Source: Siphonodentalium dalli
Lineage: Eukaryota > Mollusca > Scaphopoda > Gadilida > Siphonodentaliidae
Direction of reading: 5' to 3'
DNA: 64,000 nucleotides
NCBI GenBank assembly: GCA_032622095.1
Contig: CP136061.1
Span: 85,472,324 to 85,536,323 of the forward strand
Of the stretch, positions 61,601 through 64,000 are shown piece after piece. The position numbers and the translations under genes were made by a program. The first letter of the stretch is position 1. Every line of letters begins with the position of its first letter. The notes below the pieces were generated by a model. That model saw only the letters and a list, made by a program, of their open reading frames with translations. It did no database searches and had not been told where the DNA came from.

Positions 61601-62001
61601 AGACTAAAGGGTTATCTCACCTCATTATATTGGTACTGCTCAGACGTTCAGGCTAAAGGGTTATCTCACCTCATTATATTGGTACTGCTCAGACATTCAG
61701 GCTAAAGGGTTATCTCACCTCATTATATTGGTACTGCTCAGACATTCAGGCTAAAGGGTTATCTCACCTCATTATATTGGTACTGCTCAGACGTTCAGGC
61801 TAAAGGGTTATCTCACCTCATTATATTGGTACTGCTCAGACATTCAGGCTAAAGGGTTATCTCACCTCATTATATTGGTACTGCTCAGACGTTCAGACTA
61901 AAGGGTTATCTCACCTCATTATATTGGTACTGCTCAGATTCCCCAGAATGCTGATAATCATACGACTGAAAGCCGTGATTATAATCGAAGTTCAAAGCTT
62001 C
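33578..62001 (-). CDS. PNISR: PNISR (Pinin-interacting SR-rich protein), 8 exons, 5' end outside window
   Basis: PNISR is a nuclear-speckle SR-rich protein that binds Pinin and associates with splicing factors (known for the vertebrate protein). Eight exons were read on the minus strand: 62001-61915, 56878-56761, 55015-54822, 53692-53564, 49190-49079, 46345-46292, 43948-43805, 34602-33578. Every junction has AG/GT borders and compatible phases, and the total of 1863 nt gives 620 codons plus stop. Landmarks in the human order: FDYNHGFQ, NLPLWIREGLEKMERQKQKK, QRSKFDSDDE, KMLTEVLLEVTNREVEEIAKE, APAKQLAKSSALASL, an acidic GSDSEDE region, and an RS-rich tail ending SRSRSR. Human PNISR has 805 residues. 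The missing ~150-200 are N-terminal (beyond 64000) and perhaps part of the human coiled coil after the acidic region. Introns total about 26.5 kb and are mostly transposon. Confidence 0.93.
35117..35345. mobile_element. P2 MITE copy
   Basis: Begins ttaaccttttcatgatggg at 35117 and carries the ctgcgctggtgcagcattaa word and two hairpin-cassette arms. The right end is degraded (aagggtttttgcaaattttc). Confidence 0.65.
35950..36075. repeat. CAAGCC-type MITE fragment
   Basis: gtgtctgacatttgcagact ... agtgacgctatccagc ... ctagcatcaccaaattcatc ... ggacctcattatgtaaatgt: one palindromic module of the family. Confidence 0.7.
36248..36400. repeat. P2 MITE fragments, locally triplicated left end
   Basis: ttaacccttccatgactgga occurs in three closely spaced versions (36247, 36281, 36314), the first two separated by gttacctcccttatt. 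A hairpin-arm remnant follows. Confidence 0.65.
36423..36676. mobile_element. CAAGCC-type MITE, complete, 254 bp, hAT-like
   Basis: Ends CAAGCCTTGAAATAGGGTGT and its perfect complement, flanked by an exact 8-bp duplication ATGATGCC (36415-36422 and 36677-36684). The interior is a pair of inverted copies of the agaatgaggtccccagaggg module, so the element is almost one long palindrome. Confidence 0.93.
37088..38805 (-). repeat. SINE copy split by a hAT element
   Basis: SINE body at 37088-37418 (cactcatactgagt ... aaatggccatgtatcgatcg) and tRNA-like head at 38692-38790 (gttcgaaccc) are continuous once 37419-38691 and one duplication are removed. The head is then cut by P1 at 38806. Confidence 0.75.
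37419..38691. mobile_element. hAT-type element, TAGGGACCTGCGAA family, 1273 bp
   Basis: Ends TAGGGACCTGCGAATATTCG and CGATTCGCAGATCCCTA with the exact 8-bp duplication ATCGAGAT (37411-37418 and 38692-38699). Subterminal attcgattcgat words are inverted at the two ends. No transposase frame. Confidence 0.92.
38806..41135. mobile_element. P1 MITE, complete but split by a core-repeat element
   Basis: TTAA-CCCTTTACCCAAC at 38806 and GTTGGGTAAAGGG-TTAA ending at 41135. Positions 38917-40805 are the inserted element. The rest (about 440 bp) matches the copy at 56051. This copy also provides an empty site for the Academ-like transposon (ccaatgatatccatatttg near 41040). Confidence 0.92.
38917..40805 (-). 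mobile_element. Core-repeat (pearl-like) element, 1889 bp
   Basis: Same family as 14855-16202, opposite orientation. The insertion point in P1 (acatatt/aaaaatgat, compare 56156-56170) shows no target duplication, and again T on the left and A on the right of the element. About eleven ~155-bp units with ccgaa(c/t)gaccccaaaatga and gcggccatgttttttggc words, and an (acac)/(gac) simple repeat near 40715-40756. Confidence 0.87.
41335..41863. mobile_element. TTAA-flanked MITE, 529 bp
   Basis: TTAA-AGATGGATTATCTCTTT at 41335 and AAAGAGATAATCCACCT-TTAA at 41863. Subterminal inverted blocks tccggaaa/tttccgga and ttcgaa/ttatttcgaa. No coding capacity. Confidence 0.75.
42364..42428 (-). pseudogene. Partial duplicate of PNISR exon edge (acidic exon)
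   Basis: About 65 bp that on the minus strand resemble the last 26 nt of exon 43948-43805 (gatgctgagagcagtgattc against gacgcagaaagcagcgattc), then the first ~40 nt of its intron, including tttgtatccga. The GT donor is altered to gatcg. Confidence 0.6.
42600..43245. repeat. Dispersed repeat shared with 63550-63830
   Basis: Words in order: gattgggaccaaatc, attgt, aaggtaggt, atttatc(g)acctatttc(g)aaactgggaaaaatt, gcacaaaccac. Two P3-type MITEs interrupt or flank it (42759 and 43249). Confidence 0.65.
42759..42980. mobile_element. P3 TTAA MITE, near-perfect 222-bp palindrome
   Basis: TTAA-CCCTTTCAGTGCC at 42759 and GGCACTGAAATGG-TTAA at 42980. The arms pair along almost their full length (tatttccttgatcatttttc against its complement), leaving a short loop near 42862-42880. 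Confidence 0.9.
43249..43402. mobile_element. P3 TTAA MITE, 154 bp, deletion derivative
   Basis: Same ends as 42759 with the palindrome centre missing. 43249-43320 and 43335-43402 are inverted copies. Confidence 0.88.
43425..43712. repeat. ~76-bp tandem repeat, about 4 copies, near a PNISR donor
   Basis: Unit atgcttcccaggagacatga ... tgggcataacacatgagtta ... tttaacacataacataaatt. The last two units are identical, earlier ones diverge, and the first lacks gatact. The array ends about 90 nt from the donor at 43804. Confidence 0.85.
43805..43948 (-). CDS. PNISR: PNISR exon (acidic GSDSEDE)
   Basis: Acceptor gttttttag, donor GAAG/gtttgt, 144 bp. Encodes GGGHGSDSEDEHPDDEDDSD, then IELQERLKKYRSLNEHRIFS and DAESSDSE. 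Its 3' edge and 45 nt of intron recur at 42364-42428. A 76-bp tandem repeat lies about 90 nt into the following intron. Confidence 0.93.
44130..44368. mobile_element. P2 MITE copy
   Basis: Right end agctccagtcatgaaagggtta (44345-44366), two hairpin cassettes at 44178-44232 and 44272-44336. The left end is decayed (cattaagcacaaagctcatg). Confidence 0.7.
44608..44692. repeat. CAAGCC-type MITE fragment
   Basis: One palindromic module: ggtgaatttagcgatgctat and gctagcatcactaaattcac, with a remnant ggggaccttattctg. Confidence 0.7.
44700..45065. other. Intron segment, nothing recognised
   Basis: A 75-codon plus-strand frame exists at 44843-45070, but I recognise no domain, and it lies in a PNISR intron. 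Confidence 0.4.
45074..45220. mobile_element. TA-flanked MITE, CAGTAATGCC ends, 147 bp
   Basis: CAGTAATGCCCAAAGTAATT at 45074 and its complement ending GGCATTACTG at 45220, with TA on both sides. The terminal pattern and TA duplication fit Tc1/mariner. Confidence 0.87.
45552..45802. mobile_element. CAAGCC-type MITE, complete, 251 bp
   Basis: Ends CAAGCCTTGAAATAGTGTCT and its complement. Flanking octamers catatata and cacatata differ by one base. The insertion is in a P2-like hairpin arm that continues at 45803-45900. Confidence 0.87.
46292..46345 (-). CDS. PNISR: PNISR exon (APAKQLAKSSALASL), 54 bp
   Basis: Acceptor gttaatcaag, donor TTCG/gtaagt. Split codons at both ends fit the neighbours. 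Encodes APAKQLAKSSALASLSAF, close to the human KAPAKQLAQSSALASL segment. Confidence 0.93.
46641..46890. mobile_element. P2 MITE, complete, 250 bp
   Basis: TTAA-TCCTTCCATGACTGG at 46641 and GTCATGAAAGGG-TTAA at 46890. The interior has two hairpin-cassette arms and the cacaggatctttaatgctgc word. Confidence 0.85.
47215..47630. mobile_element. CAAGCC-type MITE, long, decayed
   Basis: atttgcagaatgaggttccc at 47229, inverted modules around 47285-47335 and 47505-47600, and a spacer with cattttatcttctgcaaatt also found in the copies at 25470, 51144 and 55114. Confidence 0.75.
47640..48880. other. PNISR intron segment without recognised elements
   Basis: No exon borders with conserved coding and no element ends were found. 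Contains a short gggtatatgtg(g/a)aaaa repeat near 48670-48720. Confidence 0.45.
48886..49080 (-). repeat. 39-bp in-frame tandem repeat starting at a PNISR donor
   Basis: Five 39-bp units read on the minus strand from 49080 down to 48886, each starting AGG(T/A)A. The first unit contains the real donor (AG/gtagcataag). The others have ga(a) in place of gt and so lack the donor. 39 nt is 13 codons; the frame stays open and would encode repeats of the type GSISYEHSVLPYP. Confidence 0.9.
49079..49190 (-). CDS. PNISR: PNISR exon (KMLTEVLLEV block)
   Basis: Acceptor ttacag, donor AAAG/gtagca, 112 bp. Encodes MIKVRKMLTEVLLEVTNREV, then EEIAKEVYSRAKIKAAK. The donor base pair starts the first unit of a 39-bp tandem repeat, and the frame stays open through it to 48801. 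Confidence 0.92.
49311..49704. mobile_element. P4 MITE, TGTGACCCGCC ends, 394 bp, copy 1
   Basis: TATGTGACCCGCCATATCAA at 49311 and its complement ending at 49704, TA flanks. Inside lie a shared poly-A/T spacer and one complete hairpin cassette (49588-49660). This is a family terminus different from P1-P3. Confidence 0.82.
49735..50100 (-). repeat. Dispersed repeat shared with 26824-27185 (inverted)
   Basis: Shared words include gtgatgtgaaacactccggt, acacacaccgtcat, tcatcgccgat and cagttggcat. Confidence 0.6.
50353..50538. mobile_element. CAAGCC-type MITE, 186 bp
   Basis: Ends CAAGCCTTGAAATAGGGTGT and complement, exact 8-bp duplication GTGTGCAC (50345-50352 and 50539-50546). A deletion derivative lacking part of one arm. 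Confidence 0.92.
50604..51019. mobile_element. P4 MITE, copy 2
   Basis: Same ends as 49311 (TATGTGACCCGCC ... GGTCACATATA), TA flanks, opposite interior orientation. Carries two hairpin cassettes (50660-50730 and 50905-50965, the second with a deleted loop). Confidence 0.82.
51144..51536. mobile_element. CAAGCC-type MITE, long form, 393 bp
   Basis: Ends caagcctggaaatagtgtgc and ttatttcatggcttg, flanking octamers gataagta and gataagca (one mismatch). Spacer as in 25470 and 47215. Confidence 0.83.
51540..52100. other. PNISR intron segment, nothing recognised
   Basis: Short frames without recognisable content. No element ends assigned. Confidence 0.4.
52104..53376 (+). mobile_element. Core-repeat element with CGGA tail, copy 2 (1273 bp)
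   Basis: Starts CGAGAGGCCGATCA and ends GGGTAAACAT, both in A-rich flanks as in 21378-23350. Core units with gggccataactccg and aacccatattcgaactcg are followed by (CGGA/CAGA)n at 53274-53310. Confidence 0.8.
53564..53692 (-). CDS. PNISR: PNISR exon (Ser/Pro-rich)
   Basis: Acceptor tattgtag, donor CTG/gttaga, 129 bp, phase 0 to phase 0. Encodes DSDDEKSPSKPRSKSPSPPP, then a stretch ending FKTEEEKHEEL. Joins RSKF to DSD as in human. Confidence 0.92.
53830..54341. mobile_element. hAT-type element, TAGGATGCTGCGATT ends, 512 bp
   Basis: Left TAGGATGCTGCGATT, right complement TATGACCCTGCAATTC (imperfect), flanked by exact 8-bp CCTGTAGT (53822-53829 and 54342-54349). Subterminal tcgattc/gaatcga words. 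Confidence 0.88.
54822..55015 (-). CDS. PNISR: PNISR exon (WIREGLEKME block)
   Basis: Acceptor caactttag, donor TTC/gtaagta, 194 bp. Encodes DAAKRKNLPLWIREGLEKME, the best-conserved block of the family, followed by a charged helix and RQRSKF. The first 45 nt and the acceptor recur as a fragment at 55627-55676. Confidence 0.95.
55114..55619. mobile_element. CAAGCC-type MITE, 506 bp
   Basis: Begins GCTTGAGTTTAGTGTGCC and ends TGACACACTACTT, with exact 8-bp duplication GCAGGCAG (55106-55113 and 55620-55627). A stretch at 55285-55310 (agttctttctttgcagcaat) resembles the first bases of the neighbouring PNISR exon. Confidence 0.82.
55627..55676 (-). pseudogene. Partial duplicate of PNISR WIREGLE exon start
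   Basis: On the minus strand the sequence matches 55018-54969 with about two differences in 50 bases: the acceptor-adjacent base run, then ATGCTGCTAAAAGAAAGAAC and on to GGGAAGGACTG. The acceptor reads cttaag instead of actttag. The exon is cut off after about 45 nt. Confidence 0.8.
55690..56045. mobile_element. CAAGCC-type MITE, decayed
   Basis: tttgcagaatgaggtcccca at 55690, then gtgcacccattgggcacctc, spacer, gatgaggcctaagcagaata, and cctcattctgcaaatatcaa near 56010-56030. Confidence 0.7.
56051..56507. mobile_element. P1 MITE, complete, 457 bp
   Basis: TTAA-CCCTTTACCCAAC at 56051, GTTGGGTAAAGGG-TTAA at 56507. Two hairpin cassettes (56085-56155 and 56281-56352). Contains the uninterrupted ccaatgatatccatatttgt site that proves the Academ-like insertion. 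Confidence 0.92.
56761..56878 (-). CDS. PNISR: PNISR exon (Arg-rich linker)
   Basis: Acceptor ttttgttgtag, donor TTAG/gtcagt, 118 bp, leaving one base (G) for the next exon. Encodes HGNEPEHYDEEYWDETERHQ, then NRRRRGRNRSPEATEESSL. Corresponds to the variable linker before the WIREGLEKME block. Confidence 0.88.
56879..57390. other. PNISR intron segment
   Basis: No gene. A direct partial copy (cgataaatagaatatgtaat) near 57160 foreshadows the palindrome that follows. Confidence 0.4.
57391..57570. repeat. 180-bp inverted repeat (hairpin)
   Basis: The arms tctctcatatgatatttatg and its complement, plus ttttcagttttctc and gagaaaactgaaaa, pair around gccagaggc. Target-site bases not resolved. Confidence 0.75.
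57596..57715. repeat. CAAGCC-type MITE fragment
   Basis: tgaggttccctaaggatgaa ... gcatcactaaattcacctgc ... ggacctcattctgcacatat: one module. Confidence 0.7.
57798..58894. mobile_element. hAT-type element, TAGAGATGGGCGG family, 1097 bp
   Basis: Ends TAGAGATGGGCGGTATTG and TACCGCCCATCTCTA, exact 8-bp duplication TAAATAAT (57790-57797 and 58895-58902). Same family as 27698-28993; the outer ~400 bp of the two copies align. Confidence 0.94.
58922..59186. mobile_element. P2 MITE, near-complete
   Basis: tttaccctttcatggtgg at 58922 and gtcatggaagggttaa at 59186, with ctggtgcagcattaaagata and two hairpin cassettes. Confidence 0.8.
59200..59636 (+). repeat. Dispersed repeat, copy 2, abutting the minisatellite
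   Basis: Same ordered words as 32200-32610 with an extra ~100 bp in the middle. It ends about where the 49-bp array begins. Confidence 0.7.
59638..61937 (-). repeat. 49-bp minisatellite carrying PNISR exon end and splice donor (~47 copies)
   Basis: Unit of 49 bp, about 2300 bp in all. On the minus strand each unit reads CTGAGCAGTACCAATATAATGAG (the last 23 nt of exon 62001-61915) then gtgagataaccctttagcct and gaacgt/gaatgt/tgaacg variants. The exon/intron boundary GAG/gtgag looks unchanged throughout. Sequence variation sits in the ttca(g/a)(g/a)c part and in ttatct/tttctc. No spacers, so this is not a CRISPR array. Confidence 0.96.
61915..62001 (-). CDS. PNISR: PNISR exon (FDYNHGFQ), 5'-most visible
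   Basis: Acceptor attttgcag before 62001, donor GAG/gtgaga after 61915, 29 codons, phase 0 at the donor. Encodes EALNFDYNHGFQSYDYQHSG, then ESEQYQYNE. The last 23 nt and the donor form part of the repeat unit of the adjacent 49-bp minisatellite, so dozens of identical donors follow. Confidence 0.88.
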
Positions 62002-62180
62002 CTGCAAAATCAATAAATACACATTATATTAATTAGATATCATAAGTGAGTTTGAGTACTCTCAAGTACCTAATAATAGTGTAAGCACGATTATTAATTT
62101 TGGAGAAAATTCCCAACGATCACCATTATTTGGCATTGAGACATAGAGTGAAATTGGCATACCCACCCAGACCTAAGTAT
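62002..62180 (-). other. PNISR intron upstream of the first visible exon
   Basis: Contains only the acceptor region (attttgcag) and A+T-rich sequence. Confidence 0.5.
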
Positions 62181-62560
62181 ATGGTGCCTGTCATTTACAG
62201 AATGAGGTCACCAGAGTGTGAATTTAGAGATTCTAGCTCCAAATTCACCCACTGGGGACCTCATTCTGGTTGGGCCTCATCTTCTCTGGAAAGTTTTTAT
62301 TATAATATAGAAACTTATTCACATAGATTCTATTTCTTTTTTAGTTTTGTTTCTCTATATCCCTAAATTGGCAGGCATATTGTATAATCGAGGTTGCCAA
62401 TGGGTGTACATCACAATATTCACCATTCGGGAACTTCATTCTGAATCTATGTCTCCCATAGCAGATGAGGTCCCCAGAGGATGAATTTGGTGATGCTAGC
62501 CTGGTGTGTGGGATAACGTAACTAAATTCACCCCCCCCCCCATCTAGAGGTCACCCCGAG
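62180..62560. mobile_element. CAAGCC-type MITE, decayed
   Basis: ggtgcctgtcatttacagaa at 62181, tgaggtcaccagagtgtgaa, spacer with cattcgggaacttcattctg, and gatgaggtccccagaggatg at 62465. Right end not clear. Confidence 0.65.
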
Positions 62561-64000
62561 GATCCATTTGAAGTTCGGTGATAATCGGATGAGGGATGTG
62601 CTGTTGGGTGTGCTAAAGGGTTCAGTGATGCAAAGAGTAAAATCCAAGATGGCTGCTGATGGCCATGTTTTTCATCGAAAATCAGTCAAATTTGATATAT
62701 GGTATATTGATTTACTATTGAATAATAGTATTAATACTGTAGTATATTTTCATAAGGGTTCACGTTATTAAAGTCAGTTCTTTTAGTATCACGTTGGGGA
62801 ATGACGTGGTTTCGAGTTGATGAGTATCACACATTCAAAATGGCTTAAGAGTTCGAAAACGCGACCAGTAACGAGGAAAAGGGTAATAAACTAGGATATG
62901 ACATAAAACAAAAATTGAAGCAAATCCAAGATTGATGCCAAGGTCACGTGACCCCAATGATGACCCCTATGACCTTGAATGGGTTTCCATGGCAATTCGT
63001 GATAGGTCATTGCCTATATGTGAAGTTTCAACTAAATACATCAATAATTACCCGATAGTCATTGCATTGCCCATATATACATAACAAACCAGTGAACAAA
63101 CATGTATTTACATCCAGAATTCTTGCACTGGGGGTGTTATGTCCATGTGGCAGGGTGGCAGCAAGAGTTAATACTCCGCCCATTTTTTGTGACGGCGACA
63201 ACCAGAGCTGTTAAGTTTCACAGATTGTCAGTGAGACTCCCGGATTGCCAAAGTGAAAACATCTAAAATACGATTAACCACCCATTTCTTCCGCATGTGA
63301 TATCATGGCTAATTAGTAAAACCGTAAGATGGGTCCATTTTGTACTTTAGGTTTCACGCATGTCCGATTGTAATTTTACCTGTGTCATTTTCACTTATTT
63401 TAAACGGACATGGCTCATTCGAACCTCCAATTTTTTTCTACGTAATATGGAACAAATGATACGATATGGGTCGATAAATAAACGGTCTATTAATACACCG
63501 GCTTCATATACTCTGAAAACACTTGCCAAAGTCACAGCCATTTTTCAACTTTTCACCAAAGTCAGATAAACGCTCTTTATTGCTACTATTTAGGAATAGA
63601 ATAACACGGAACGCTATTTTCTGTTCCATATCGTGCAAATTGCTGGATTTTGATTGGGACCCAAACACCTTGTTCATAGTTGCATTTTTCATTACTTCAA
63701 TGCGTCATTTTGGGTTACAGAATGCTCGTAGAAAGGTAGATATTTATCGACCTATTTCGAAACTGGGAAAAATTCAAAAGTGAATAATATTATTCGTATT
63801 TTGGAGTGCAAACCACCATGTGGCATTAAACGAACTTTCTCCTTCTTAAAATTTGTTAATAAATGGTGGAATGTGTCCATTTCTTTTGGGGGTTAAACCG
63901 TAAGATGAGTCCATTTATAGTTTATTCCGAAATTGTACATTCGGTTTCGCGCAAGTCCAGCCGTATTCGGTGGAATTCTGAGTATTTTAACTCAGTTTAA
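62561..64000. other. Terminal segment, repeats only
   Basis: Holds a core-repeat remnant (agagtaaaatccaagatggc, 62632) and the second copy of the 42600-43245 dispersed repeat (63550-63830). No further PNISR exon was recognised, so its N-terminal exons should lie beyond 64000. Confidence 0.5.

Noticed and set aside
59638-61937. Regular repeat resembling a CRISPR array
   Set aside because: Units are head to tail with no unique spacers, and the context is a spliced animal gene.

Overview
This is an animal nuclear genome window, A+T-rich, with spliced genes and a very dense load of non-autonomous DNA transposons. The ~150-160 bp core-repeat elements (two types, one ending in a short GGAC/AGAC microsatellite), a tRNA-derived SINE and the style of the repeats suggest a mollusc or another lophotrochozoan. 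That placement is an inference; the species is not identified.

Layout. (1) 1-4926: a TTAA-flanked MITE (P1) split by a 4.54-kb DNA transposon at 294-4834. The transposon has ~400-bp imperfect terminal inverted repeats and a 3-bp ATA target duplication, and carries two minus-strand reading frames. The second looks like an XPG/FEN-type nuclease with a C-terminal CXC zinc cluster, best compared with the Academ superfamily. (2) 4927-9091: MITEs and a hAT-type element. (3) 9092-10414: an intact single-exon LTV1 gene (40S ribosome biogenesis). Its last third plus ~4 kb of 3' flank is tandemly duplicated (10028-14455 and 14456-20175), leaving a truncated LTV1 copy. (4) 20-33.5 kb: repeats, a decayed LINE reverse transcriptase and two coding-like minisatellites. 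(5) 33.6-62.0 kb, minus strand: most of a PNISR gene (Pinin-interacting SR-rich nuclear speckle protein). Eight exons with fully compatible phases total 1863 nt, or 620 codons plus stop. The N-terminal exons lie past the window edge. Its introns are packed with hAT, TTAA (piggyBac-like) and TA (Tc1/mariner-like) MITEs and core-repeat elements, many with exact target duplications.

Most notable: a 2.3-kb, ~47-copy, 49-bp minisatellite in PNISR in which every unit carries the exon end plus an intact 5' splice site; a 39-bp in-frame minisatellite that starts exactly at another PNISR donor; further partial copies of PNISR exon edges; the nuclease/CXC transposon, whose boundaries are proven by two empty sites; and one hairpin cassette shared by MITEs with unrelated termini. 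No CRISPR arrays, rRNA genes or functional tRNA genes were seen.
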